A DNA stretch of 64,000 nt, taken from Climacteris rufus. Lineage: Eukaryota > Chordata > Aves > Passeriformes > Climacteridae. Location: NCBI GenBank assembly GCA_013398175.1, contig VZRZ01004928.1:1795007-1859006 (forward strand). The letters run 5' to 3'. Below are positions 37,201 to 50,000 of this stretch, in pieces (within the stretch, counting starts at the first letter, position 1; the number at the start of each line of letters is the position of its first letter). The notes beneath the pieces were generated by a model. That model had not been told where the DNA came from. It was given only the letters and a program-made list of their open reading frames with translations, and made no database searches. Made by a program: the position numbers and the translations under genes.

Positions 37201-40200
37201 TTGAAGTACAAATGGGGTATCCCAGAGAATACAGAGCTGTCAGAACTAATGAGCATCTGGAATGGATGGTTCTTGACATCCATGTATTTTTAATAATATT
37301 TTATAACTTAAAGAACAGCTTCAATTTCTGGAACAATACTACCCTCTCTTGCCCGCCTAATTAATTTGTTAGCTCTCAGATGAAAGACAAACATGTAACT
37401 ATCTTAAATACATTCAATTCCCAGTCCACAAAAAAAAAAAAAAAATCAACGAATGACTGACTGAATGAAGGCATATTTGAATGTAGTACACATGCAACAA
37501 AAGACTTACTTCTTGGAGATTACAAGGAACTTCTGAAATGCCTCACTATACTTTCAGTTAGGATGATGTCTAAAGTTAGCTTGGTATGAGGTGAAAAAAA
37601 TAGTGAAAACAAACAAACAAAAATGCTCAAAATGAGAAACACAAAATCCAGAATTCAGACATGCAACTATTAAATACAAAGCTTTAAGACTGTTTTTTAT
37701 TTACTTACATGTTACGGGACAAAAATCAACCAAACTTCAAAGAAGCCTGCTCCCTCAGAGCCAAACAATTGTGTCTGCAGCTGCTGTCAACAGGAAAGTG
37801 AGCATCTCTAGCTGTGTCTCCCCTGAAATAATCCCAAACTGCCTGTTGTTCCAGACTGTGCTCAGAACCTCTCAGCACCACCAGCATCTCCTCCACAGAG
37901 CTGTGCTTACAGAGCTCCTCTCCCCCATGCCTCTGCAGCCTCGCCTACTTGCCTGCTGCACTGATGGTGTCCCACAGGCGTGGGAGGTCAAGTCAGCACA
38001 TATAGGAAACAGAAGGCAAAGGGAAAAAAAACCCCACAACCCCAAATCCAGATGCTATGCTTTTCAAGGCTGCACAATTTTCTCAAGCTAGCTTTTATCA
38101 GTAATAATTGTTGTTCATCTGATGAGCAGTACCAAATCACAGCTATAAAAACAGAAATAATTTATTTCCTGTTATACACAATCACAAAAGCACATACAAT
38201 ATACACCACCTGAACTTACTGTTAGGTTTGGTTTTTCTTTAATTCTACATCTCTTGCAGATCTCAAAAGGGTCAGACAAAAGCTCTGACGGTAATAGGCA
38301 CCCTCTAACAGAAAGACAGCAATCAATTACAAACCATTTGCAGAAATTGTAGAGCTGTCACAGACTCGGTTACAGCTGCAGTCCAAGTCAGACTGCCTCT
38401 GATTGCCAGGCTGTTTTCCACCCTTGTACCTACAAAACTAGGACAGCCTCAGATAATTTTTAAAATGACACTAGCAGACCTGCATGTCAACTCAAGAAGT
38501 GAACTGCATGAATACAGCATGGGCAATTACTTCAGCAAATCATGCAAAAGCCATAATAACTGCTGGATGTGACAGATTTGAGGCTGGAGGGAGGGCAGGG
38601 AGCAGACATGTCCATTTTCTCCTCTTGTTTTGAGCTTTAATTGCAGCATGTAATTTAGAGCATTGGAGCAAATTTAGTGCATTAAGAGCAACAACTAGTG
38701 TACATCAATTGTTCTCTGTGTATTTAAATCCTCAGAACTCTCCCTAATTTTCTGGCATCTGGTGTATTTGACACAGGCGATCAGGATTGGCTTTGTTCTT
38801 CTGCTAAAGCAAAGCTGATGCCCCAGGATCTCCTCCTCTCCAATAGGACAGAAGGTCTGCATATCTGTGTGTCCACAGAGTGCACGGGGGACAGCACATA
38901 CTCCAGGTGAGTGGGGTACCCCAAAACACCCAGGGGAACCTGGCCTGGTGCAACTAGACATCAAAGCATCCTAAGCCTTGGGATCACCTCTGCTGTGCTC
39001 CCATGAAGATCCCCACCCCTAAAGCCAGGCAGAAGTCCTAAAAGAGAAGAGCAGAGAAATCCACAGTACTCTCTTCAAAGGAACAATGTGTGCTAAGGGG
39101 AGGAAGTTTATTCTTGTCTGGTTGCAAAGACTTTGGGGAAGTGTAAGTAATTGTTACAAAAGATAGAGATCATCTCTGTGGGAATCTCCCCTTCTGCAGC
39201 AGGAGATGGGCTGAAGACCCACAATCACCAGGCTTCTCCTTATTGTCCAGGGAAATTATATGAAATCCCGTATATAAGACTGAAGTAGGTTACAAAGTAT
39301 TTTTAAAAAGTAAGAGGCGAACAGCTCCTCTCAGTAGGTATGGTTAGAGGCACCATGTATCTTCCCTGTTCCAGTCTTCTGACTTTTTACATTCTGCCTC
39401 ATCTCCACCAATTTCTCATACGACCTAGCACAAGACAGTGATATATTCCAGGACCATAAAACCTCTAACTTCATTCCTGTTATGCAAGAGTGCTAACACA
39501 AGTGTTGTCACAAATTTGCTTGAAGATACGACCAACTCATCAACAGAATTTAAAGAAACATTTCTGTTGTCAGAACAGCAGTGCTGGTTAAAATCACGGC
39601 CACCAACATGAAAACACTGCCCACGCTAGCAGCTGGAAGGTCCAAAGCAATATGCACTTCAGTTGGACACAGGTTGCAATTTGCCCGATTTGCAGCAAAA
39701 TGGACAAAAAGTTCCTCTCCAGAGACCAGTGCATTTGAAGGTGGACACTAATTCTGGGCATTCCTGCCTCAGCCTCCAAAGTCCTGGCTGAGAGAAGGAC
39801 TGAGCAACCATTAATCCAGCCAGAGTCAAGCAGTAACTGCAGATACCTAAAGGTTCTCCAAATCAGAGAGTTGCAATCACTGGCTCTCAAACACTGCACC
39901 TCTCCCAGTCTGCAGTCCAGTTTAAAACTACTACTGACATAGTATTGCTGTGGTCACTGCAATCTCAACAGCAAGTCCTGGAAATATCCACAAAAAGAAA
40001 AGACAAAACAGACTGAATCAATTAGAAAGCTGTAGCAGCTTTACTGTTCTCTGCAGGAACTGGGTTCAAGACACACAGAAAGATGAATTTGACAAGTCTG
40101 TTTGCCATTTACCCCCATCACACTGCTCCTGCAGATGCAGCAGCTGTGCCATAGATGCTGACCTGCCAGGGTGACCTCAACACAATAAAACACCACGTAC

Positions 40201-40329
40201 AGCTAATATGCATACAAAATTTTTCAAATTAGTGCCATATGTTAAATTCTTTCCAATAAAATGCAGGGCATTAACACTACAACACTGTCTTGTGGCTCCT
40301 AAGGATTGTTACGTCAAGCATGTTCTTAC

Positions 40330-40433
40330 CCTGAAAGGTGGATCAGTCTTCTCCCTGTGTGGCACTTGGTCCAGAGTGCCATCGGTACTGCTCCTTTTCA
40401 AACTGGATGTGACATCAGGCACATTACTAAAAT
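40330..40433 (-). CDS. TIAM2: TIAM2 exon: PDZ-DH hinge (isolated small exon)
   Basis: This 104-bp exon encodes FSNVPDVTSSLKRSSTDGTL then DQVPHREKTDPPFR. The FSNVPD, LKR and DGTLDQV elements match the short linker between the PDZ and DH domains in vertebrate TIAM2. It joins G|AT (Asp) to the PDZ exon and ends phase 0 before STEQIS. The acceptor is aaatgcag, the donor gtaaga. It lies about 19-20 kb from either neighbour and is hidden beneath a longer antisense open frame. Its Ser/Thr-rich content suggests a flexible, possibly phosphorylated linker. Confidence 0.93.
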
Positions 40434-40548
40434 CTGCATTTGAAAGAAAACACATCATGAAATTAGAGGGTTATAGGACAGAAACAGGAAAAGTATTTGC
40501 TTTTACCTGCAAACGCTTTCAGTGTCTAGTACAATTACAACAGGGGGA

Positions 40549-40662
40549 GAATCACAGAATCAATTAGGTTGGAAAAAACCTCTGAGACCATTGGTTCCAA
40601 CCTATGAACTAACACCACCATGTCAACAAGACCAGGGCATGAAGTGTTATGTCCAGGAGGAA
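40549..40662 (-). repeat. CR1 retroposon 3' fragment
   Basis: The + strand reads atcacagaatcaattaggtt ggaaaaaacctctgagacca, then ttccaacctatgaactaaca and a gtgttatgtccagg end. This is the reverse complement of a CR1 3' region. Its edge lies about 115 bp upstream (in gene direction) of the hinge-exon acceptor. The far boundary is approximate. Confidence 0.85.
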
Positions 40663-43600
40663 TACAAAATTTGCAATCCTCCCCATCCCTCAGAAAACAA
40701 TGGAAGAGGTCAAAGCAAGGAGCAAGTACGCCTTGAAACTCTGCTTTCCAAACAGCAGCTGGACATCTGAGGCTGTCTGAAGCAATGTGTATATCTGATC
40801 TACCAAAATAAACCTAGCAATCCTGCTAACAGTGTGCTTTCGAAGGCAGCACTATCTATAATCAGCACACTCTGTGCTGAGACAACCAGTGAAGATTATT
40901 AAATGCACTCAGCAGTTCTCCTTGGATGAGCATACCATTGTTCGGCATGACTTAGTCCTGAATCCTTTGAAGATTTAAGAAGAAAAGAGAATTTTGTCCT
41001 GGAACAAACATCACAGTTCATAATACAGACACAATCCCTTCTTCTTACAAATAGTTTACCAATTTTGCTAAGTTTGGACTCCATCTGCACAGTAGCTGGC
41101 ACAATGCAAAGCCACAGGCAGCACTACCATGCTCTTCTTACGGACAGGCTGCAGGTTTCAATAACATTTATGTGCATGCTCAAGACCTATCCAACAATGC
41201 TGAAGGGTCATATAAAAATTATGTTCTTACTCTTTATATTTCCTCAACTGGCTGCTTAAAATCTGCAGAGATGCTTACATACAATTGCTAATTAAAAATC
41301 CTAGAAGCGAAGAAGGGATTTTTGATCTGCAGTGTATCAATCCATGTAGCTGAAAATCATAAAGCAACTGAAAAAAAAAAAGGATTTTCAGTAACCTCAG
41401 ATGATAAATTTACAATAAAATGAAGGAGGTTTAAAATTTGCTGCTTTGTTTCCTAGCCTTTAAGCCTCTGAAGTATAATTCACACCACGTTACCACATTT
41501 TCAAACTCTTTCTCAACACCTACAAATGCTGGAGATTTATTTTTTAAGAACTGAAATGATAATTAAAACGAATACCACCCATCTTGCAGTAAAATCATGA
41601 CAGCTTGCAATAAACAAATTGGGAAGGACAACAGAATTTAGCTGCTTGGGTGTTGTTTGTCCAGTCCAAGTGGAGCAGGACCAGCTCCTCCCAGCAAGAA
41701 TTGACCAGCATGGACTAAAGCAGGGAGGCAAATGGCAATTTCAGGCCCAAAAGAGCACCTTGCAGCCCACGAGGAGCCTTCTTGGTAAGACAAAACATGG
41801 CAGACAGACTCCAGAGGCAAGTCAGAGAAAGACATGGAAATAACTCAGCACAGTGAAAACTTGATGCTTAGTTTTTCTGTATGTTATTAAGGTGCCCAGG
41901 TCAAGTGTAACATCAAGGCTGACACTTTCCACCCAGATGCCCAAGACTTGACCAGTCTCTCATTTCCCTACCCTTGCAGAAACAAAGTGTCATCATTTTT
42001 CTCCCTTCAAGCTTTTTTATCTTTTCCTCCTGGAGTCAGGTGTGGCTCCTGATATGTCAGAGCCTATGTAACACGCCATACCCCAAGAGTTCCCACTTTT
42101 GAAGAAAAAACACATTTTGTAGAACTCCACTACAGCCATCCACAGTCTTTAAGATCTTAAGAAAGAGTCTGTCTTGTCTATTTATTTTATTATGCTTTTA
42201 CCTCTCTTACTTCATCAAATCTGAATAATTTTCTCCTTCCCTTTGGACTTTTAAACCAATTTTGATTCTCTCTTCTATATATGAGAACATATGAATGCCT
42301 ATTGACTTCCACCACTGTCAGCTCCTGGTTAAGCCAACCCCTAGAACTTGAACTGGCTTTTAAATAACATTTTCTTCAGGGTAAGGTGATACCAAGGATA
42401 TGATTTCCTATTGTTTCCCAGCTGAGCTCTTTTTACTTGCCTTCTGGGTTTTAATGCCCTTCTCCCCCATACCTCCAAACAGCATGCACCTGAGATACAT
42501 TTTGTAGTGGCATAAAGGATCTAGAGCTTGATCTCTGGTAGCTAGCTAGTGATAAAAAACCCTATGTCCTCTTCCTGATTTTACAAAGCGACCATTAAAC
42601 ATATTTGTCCTTTTCAAAGCAGTAAAACTAACCTATACAAGAAATTAAGATAAAGCATAAATGTGAGAAGAGAAAAATAGGGTAAAACAAACAGCAGACA
42701 ACATAAACAGAAGAAATCAGGATAACAACACTCAGAGTAGGCAGATAGGATGTTTTATTGTTTTTTTCCAGATGACCCATCTTTTCCTGCCTTCACTCTC
42801 ATTTTGTTTTTCCATTGTAATCTGTAGGACTGTCAGACGTAGGTCTATATAGTCTTGCCCATTTTTACTGCATTTGCTGCTGGCTGAATGAGTTGCTGAC
42901 GACAGAGAAGCAACAGTAAATGTTATTCTAAATAGCAAAGCCTAAAAAAAGTTACACGGAAAGAACCCAAGGTGAAAAAAGACATCCTACTGCATCCTAC
43001 ATTGAATGCAGAACTAACACAGGGACAGAAGGAAGGATGTATGGGTTGTTGATCAGTTTAGCATCCATATCCTGTCTCCTCTTCCTTCTCTTGCTGTGGA
43101 AGGAGACTTCCTTTGGATCTGCTCCTACAGACCATTCCCAAAGAGCATAGAAACCTGAACATCAACTGCATAGCTCAAAAAAAGCCAAACAAAAAAAGCA
43201 AGGGAAAAAAAAACAGTATTACCCTAGAGAATGGGTAATCACAAACACAAAGTTTAAGGACATAAACACAGAAAGAAGTTCAATACTGAAACTCTTTCTA
43301 TTTCTAGTACTAAGTGGAAGGGGAGTAGCAAAGCCAAACCCTACAAAATGTACCTTCGATAAACATTCAAATTTGGATTTATCTCTACAATGGAATTCAT
43401 ATTATCAAAGATGTTCACATACAGTAATTTGAAACTGTTACCTTACAGGCTGGGTAACCCCTATTCTTTCAGGTAAAACTAGCAATAAAACTGCAGAAAG
43501 TATGCACAGAATTAAGAAAGATATCATCACTGTACAAGTACAAATTTGTTTCAGTATATAATACTCTGGTTCTTTGTTGGGAATGAGCATAGAAAAGTAT

Positions 43601-43976
43601 GCAAAGAGATATATGTTCCTAAAAATCATTGAAATTCAAGGTCAAACCAGCACTTCCGGGCTTTTTTTTTAATTGTTACTTAAAAAATCCCCAAACAACA
43701 GAACATCTCTGATGTTACTATAATTATGTTTCTCTCTACTTAAAGAAAAACTATCTTTCTCTGGAAAAAGGCTTTCCAGCATAGTAAATGGTCGGTTTAT
43801 TCTGGCTAAATCTGCCCATACAGTTCCATTACAGTAGTACATTTGATTTAGTCTACTGACATACTTGTGATAAACCTGTCTAGAAGAAAAATGGGACTGA
43901 TAACAACTTAAACAAAACATGCTTTAAATCTTTAACATAATTTTTCTCTGCTGCAGTACACCTCTCTGTCCTGTTT

Positions 43977-43993
43977 ACACACACACACACACA
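43977..43993. repeat. (AC)n microsatellite
   Basis: A short run of eight AC units in the intron. Confidence 0.9.
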
Positions 43994-44113
43994 TTCATGC
44001 TTGGTGAGTTGGTATGTTTATCACTTCCATCTGGGATACAGAACCTCAGAAGCTGATACTTTCTTCTGGTGTAGTAAACAGGAGTGTCTCCAGACACTAA
44101 AATACTAAAGGAG

Positions 44114-45149
44114 TGTGGAAGGTTGACCCTGGCCAGATGCCAAGTGCTTACCAAAGCTGCTCTATCATTCCCCTCCTCAGCTGGGCAGGGGAGAGAAATA
44201 TGAAAGGGTCTGGGTCGAGATCACTCAGCAGTTACCCTCTCAGGCAAAAGTAACTCGACTTGGGAAAATTAGTTTAATTTATTACCAATCAAATCAGAGT
44301 TGGATAATGAGAAATAAACCCAAATCTTAAAAACACCTTCTCCCCACCCCTCTCTTCTTCCCAGGCTTAACTTTGTTTCCAGTTTTCTCTCCCTCCTTCC
44401 TCTGAGCAGTACAGTGGGACAGGGTATGGGGATTGTGGTCAGTTAATCAGACATTGTCTCTGCCCCTCCTTGCTCCTCGTGGGCAGGACTCACACTCTTC
44501 CCATGCTCCAGGATTGGGTTATCCCATGTGAGACAGTCCTCCATGAGTCCTTCCCACAGGCTGCAGTTCTTCATTAATTGCTCCAGCATGGGTCCCTCAC
44601 ACCAGGTGCAGTCCTTCAGGAACAAACTGCTCCAGTGTGGGTTCCCCTGTAGGGTCACAAAGTCCTGCCAGGACCCTGCTCCAATGTGGGCTTCCCATAG
44701 GGTCACAGCCTCCTTCAGGAATCCATCTGCTTTGGTGTGGGGTCTTCCACAGGCTCCATGTGGATCTCTGCTCTCCTATGATCTTCATGGGCTGCAGGGG
44801 AACAGCTGCCTCATCACAGTCATCACCACAGGCTGTAATGTCTGCACCAGCACCTGGAGCACATCCTCCCTTTCCTTCTTCATTGACCTTGGTGTCTGCA
44901 GAGTTGTTTTTCTCATATATTCTCACTCCTCTCTCCAGCTGCAATCATGCAGGTTTTTCCCCCTTCTTAATGTTATCCCAGAGGAGCTACCACCACTGCT
45001 GATGTAGCCTTGGCCAGTGGTGAGTCCACACTGGAGCCAGCTGGCACTGGCTCCATTGGATACAAGGGAAGCATCTAGAAACTTCTCACAGAAGCCAGCC
45101 CTGTAGCCCTCCGCTACCAAAAACTTGTCATGCAAACCAAATACAATCA
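44114..45149 (-). mobile_element. Solo LTR of an avian endogenous retrovirus, same strand as TIAM2
   Basis: About 1.04 kb. Read on the minus strand, it starts TGATTGTATTTGG and ends near CCAGGGTCAACCTTCCACA, with a polyadenylation signal AATAAA at 44283-44278. It contains imperfect internal repeats of a ctccagtgtggg...cacagcctcctt type (44600-44760). The composition matches LTRs common in bird genomes. No internal retroviral genes flank it, so it is a solo LTR. I found no clear target-site duplication, and the 5' edge may be off by a few bases. The open frames of about 115-160 codons inside it are LTR artefacts. Confidence 0.75.
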
Positions 45150-45287
45150 ACTTGTTGCAAACAAGAATAACAACATCAGAAAAATGCTAGAATTCCCAGA
45201 AAAGCACAGGGAGGAAAAAGTGCCACTGTGTGAAAAGCTTAAACTACATCACATGAAGTGCATACTAAACTATTTTCTTGGTTTCAG

Positions 45288-45392
45288 CAACGAACCACCA
45301 AGTACCAAGAGCCCACTCAGCACCTTTAGCTACCAACAGCATCACCAAAGAATGGCATTACTCCTGCTATGCTGTATCTTGCGGGCAGGCAG
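45288..45392 (+). other. Exon-like module on the antisense strand, unknown
   Basis: A strong acceptor (ctattttcttggtttcag) and a perfect donor (CAG|gtaagt) bracket 105 bp that is open in one frame and symmetric in phase. The translation ends MALLLLCCILRAG, a hydrophobic stretch resembling a signal peptide. I recognise no family, and no partner exon was found on the + strand. It could be a non-coding antisense exon or chance. Confidence 0.25.
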
Positions 45393-47023
45393 GTAAGTGA
45401 CTCACAATCATTCAAGAGAAGTTATCGTGTAATTACTAAAAACTGAGAGAAAGCATACTTCCTAATTCCTGCTCCTCACTGCTCAACATGCAATTAAAAG
45501 TAGGCACAGAACACACAGATGGGACAGTTGGTTAGAAAAACAAACACATGCAGCATATCCACGAGCTCTGTGTGCCTACGGGAATGTCTCTTCCCATGTT
45601 GATGCAGTGATACATGTACAAGTGGTGAATGTGGAAGTTATTCATGTGTTTGTGAACAGTGAGGTACAATGGAAACACATCCTCTAGCAGATGTGTGAGA
45701 CAATAATAATCTCTGCTACAATCCCAGCCAAGAATCCAAAGGAAATCAACTGGAAAACATCAACATCGACCATCCAGCAATTCATTTACCATAAAGAAGC
45801 CATCAACAAATGCAAATATTACTTATCTCTCTTCTTCTGTTTAATTAATGAAGAAGCTTTAATTACTTTCTAGTCAGAGAAGCTCTTACCAGTTTAGCTG
45901 CTCACTGCAAAGGCAAAATCATCATGAGGAGAGAGCAGAACTGAGGATCCTGTTTCTTTATTCACAATTCTTTTTTCATAATGCATCAAAATTATTCCAT
46001 TCAGATTTCTCTCACTTATTTCAAAAAATGCCAAATAACCATCACAAGCATGTCAAGTGTTATCAAATGTCAAGCACTGTGTAGGTGGTGTAACCACCCC
46101 TTTTTTCAAACTATGGCAAGAGGGTGTGTTTCCACCTACCACTCCAAAGACAATGATAACTTAAAAAGTTCCTTCTACCTCTATATGAGAGGACAACCAT
46201 TACATGTATTTGGTCTCTCACTCCAAGACAAAAACCACTGCAGGGCATAATTTTCAGATCTGTGTGGAGCAGTTCAGTTCTGTGCACTACTTGACAACTA
46301 TCCTCAGCAGCAGGGGTGAGAGGGAGAGAGAGGTGAAGTCACGTTTTGTCCGATTCAGGTGAGGAAACTGCACCTAGGTGTGTCCCAGCTAAGGTAAGAT
46401 GCTTGATTAACAGCTGTGAGTCTTTCCTGGTATCCCCGACTTCACCTGATCCACTTACCACATCACCAGATAGATTCTGACTCTAAAGGCCATGGTAAAG
46501 CCAGTCCCAATAGGCTGGAATCTGTCAGCAATCAACACTGACAAATAAGGTAGGACAGCAATTAATGATGAGAAAATGACCATGACTGAGGTGGGTGCAA
46601 GCCAAGCACTCAAGCGGCTCAGCAGAGGGTGAAACATTAGCTCTCAGCATATAAGACCTGGCATATGAAATTGAAATTGAAGAGCCAGGATTTTAATAAA
46701 TTATTCAACTGATTATGTGGAAAAGAGGATGAGGTTATACAGCTGGTGAATAACATCCAATAGCTATGTTTAAAGAAAGAATGAGAATGCTGGAGCAATC
46801 TCATGTTGGAAACTATGGGTCTGTAACCTATGAGGTAACCTTAGCCTTTCACAATTAATTCAGGAAAGAAAAACTTAAAACGTGGAGATAAATGAAATAT
46901 TATACACATAGGTTATGGGTAAGCAGATTGTGGATTGTGTCAAACTAATCTGATGTCCACCTTTAATCAATTATCTTTTTAAAAACAAAAATATAGGATA
47001 AATCCAACCTTCTGGAAACTTAG

Positions 47024-47052
47024 TTAAAAAAAAAAAAAAGAAAAAAAAAGAA
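47024..47052. repeat. A-rich tract
   Basis: A runs interrupted by G. Possibly an old retroelement tail; no element body was identified. Confidence 0.6.
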
Positions 47053-50000
47053 ACAAGAAACTTTTACAGTATCCCAAGAGAAATTTTTAGCCAAAATGAA
47101 AAGTATAGGAATTAAAACAATGCAGAACTGGCTAGCAGGTAAGATAAGAATAGATTTATCTGAATGAACTCCTAGACCTGGGAAAGGCTAGATTGTAGAG
47201 TTTGTCCAAGGTGGGTTTGGGAACTAATTTTATTTGATATTTTTGTTATTTTTCTCAGCAAAGAAAGTACAATAGGAAGTACTCCAATTAAATACTCTAG
47301 TCATTCAAAGTTAATACAGAGCATTAATTAGGAGGATGACTGGAAAGGCATAAAGGGATGTGGATGACTTTGAAGATGAAGCCAGTCCTAGAATGAAATC
47401 ACATAGAAGGAAGTTTCAGGGACCTGTAAGAACAATTCCTTTTATAAGCTGTGACTCATGAGTTGGAAACATGAAAGGAAAGTGTGGAAATGTGAAGGAG
47501 GAGTTAACAACATGTAGTTGTGAGCTAGAGCTACTTAAGCAATGGCCAAGGCCAGCAGATACTGATCAGTCATAACACTGGCCAGGAATACGCCTATGCT
47601 GGCAATTAGAAGACTGCCTTTCAACTACCACGTGAGTAAGTTTCTGGAACAGACTTACTTAGACACAAAGAATGCAAACACTCTATTCTAATTCAAAATA
47701 TGATAGGATAAATGTAACAACAGGATTGTCCAAAGCCATAAATAGCAGAGGATTGGACATGCTGAGTCTGGAAATCTCTTCCCATCCTAGGTTTGTCTAT
47801 CACTGGTGTAGCACAAATATTACACAGACAAATACATACATAATTCATCTACACAGGAAAAATGGCCAGAAACCTCTGTCTGTTTAGTCAAGCACAAGAA
47901 ATACTTATATTTTCATTAATACTGGAGCTTAAAGATCCTGACAAAGAATGTTTATGACCAAGAGAACATTTCTATCACAAGTGCACGTGGGTGATGAGCC
48001 CTGACAGTTTTCCTGTACCCCAATTTCTTGCTGACTCCACCTCTGATGCTTACTAACAACTCCAGCATTTACACTGTCACAAATTGATCTTTTTCTTGTT
48101 TGCAATTCTCTGGTACTTGAAAGCGAAACAGGGCTCTCACTTCCTGTCCTCTCTGCTGCAGCAGTAAGATGCTGTGAACCTGGTGGTGCTCACACAGAGC
48201 TCCAAGCAGTTACAATGGGCTTGGCCTGGTCTGTAAGAAACTGATACCCTGGCCTCAGGTCAGGGCAACTGGCAGCATTTTTAAACACCGGTGTTGCCCA
48301 GTGATTTCACACAGATGTTGCAAAACAGCAATAAAGTGGGCATCAACTTACTTCTGAGAATAGTAATATGAATTTTAGCTTGAAAAAAAAATAGAATCTG
48401 CAATTATAAGACATTGCAGGAGGTCCAGGCTGTCCACTAGGAAAGAATGTATTCAATATTTTCACTAATTCCCAAATGTTCTAGAAACTGCCAATAGAAC
48501 ACAACACAGCTGATCTTCAGCATGTAGGCATGTAGGATATTCTCCCTCTCCCTGTTACAGAGAAGTTCCATAATAGGGCTGCATGGTTTATCTGGAAATG
48601 AGATATTACATTTGGGTAATAAAGTTAAGCCAGGTGTATGGAAAGCCACATTTTTCATTGTTGTGCATATTCTCCAGACTGATCAGTTAATTATGATGAG
48701 CTTACAGTTCTCATATTCTTCTAGCCAATGTTACTATTGAGAGAAAAGTAATCTTCCAAGAGAAGATAACAAATATTTCCAAAATCCCTGGTGCAAATAA
48801 TACCAAAGTCTGAGCCAACTCTCAGAAAGGAACAAAGCTTTGGTGGTCTTAATGCCTTCAGACTTACTGAAAAACAGGGAGTGGTAGCTGAGCCATTCCA
48901 GCATTGCCTGGAGAAGAATAATATCTGTGTAGTGAGCCCTAAAAATGCTCCCTCAGAGACCAGCACTCATAACTTCAGTTAAGCAGTTCAGCCTGGCAGG
49001 TAGCATGCATGTGCTTATTTCTTTTGGTTTGGTACAACTAAAAATATTTCAAGTTTTCAACAGTATATTTACTCTTTTGTAATGAAGTAGAAAAAACAGG
49101 TCTGTAAGCATTTCATTCTGTGTCCTTTTCCTTTCTGAAAGACTTCAAGAAATATCTTTCAAAAAGTAACAGTTGATCCAAAGGAATTTATTGAATGACT
49201 TTCAAGTGATACTCTCACAATCTCTGTTGAAGAAGGCATCCAAGTTTCAACAGACATATGAAGAGTTCTGAGTTCATTAGTTCAGCTATGAATAACTCAT
49301 ATGTCTTGCTTACGCAGGGATAAGACCTTTCAGTTCTTTGGTTCGTGTTATCCCCTGGGATCAGCATGGAAGGGGCACCCAGCAGTTGGTATCTGGGACA
49401 GAGTCCACACAATCTCTAGAGCCCTTTGGATTTCTGTCTAGGTTGCAAAGAACACATTAACACTTCAGGAAGAAGAAAAGCAATAGAAGTTTCCACGGAA
49501 AATTCATTAACTGACCTGCAGTGGCCATTTGCACTGGAAAAACTGCTAGTAAAAGTGAGGAGGGTTTAGAAGATGCAGTGTGGGGATACACTTAGGTAGG
49601 TTTAGTTAAGTTGTGATACAAGAGAATACTGGAGTTGCTGCTCTGGGATTTCCATCATAAAAACAGAGATCTGGAAACATCAGGAGATGTTTGGAGACAT
49701 AGAATTCTTCAAGACCTTCAAAGAAAAGCAGTTTTTTTCTCTAAACTCTCTTTGGCCAGAGAAAGATTATTAGAAATTTTGTGATGAGTCGGCTGAAGAA
49801 ATATTCACAGACCGTGACACAAGCATGGTCCAGCTCATGTAACAAGTAGAGACCTAATTTCTACCTAGGAAAAGTGGACTGAGAGGTCCTACTTTAACAT
49901 AAGCTATTAATCTATTTCCTCTGCATGTCAAAGTAGAAAATAAATTCACAAACAAATAAATTTTTTGCACTCTTACACTCTACTAGTACAAGCCTCAACA

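Larger units (their letters stand above)
28742..40329 (-). other. TIAM2: TIAM2 large intron segment
   Basis: This is 11.6 kb of AT-rich intron upstream of the alternative first exon and downstream of the hinge exon. Contents that stand out are a TA/CA microsatellite at 31087-31112, T runs at 31912-31932 and 34080-34098, A runs near 32294 and 37430, and an orphan open exon-like segment at 32399-32608. No conserved TIAM2 exon is expected here, because the hinge and DH exons join in phase. Confidence 0.65.
40434..44113 (-). other. TIAM2: TIAM2 large intron, first part
   Basis: Intronic sequence upstream of the hinge exon. It contains a CR1 fragment at about 40549-40662 and an AC microsatellite at 43977-43993; otherwise nothing was recognised. 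Confidence 0.65.

Noticed and set aside
37771..38091. 106-codon + strand open frame in a GC-richer patch
   Set aside because: There is no recognisable domain, no splice sites and no promoter-like context, and the composition looks random.
40208..40567. 119-codon + strand open frame
   Set aside because: It is the antisense of the TIAM2 hinge exon (40330-40433) plus a CR1 fragment; the minus strand has conserved sequence and matching splice sites.
44443..45007. Open frames of 87-159 codons on both strands
   Set aside because: They fall entirely inside a solo LTR with internal repeats and match no retroviral gene.
46700..47900. Possible old retroelement relic
   Set aside because: It looks repeat-like in places, but no family hallmark, terminal repeat or reverse-transcriptase block was found; not annotated as an element.
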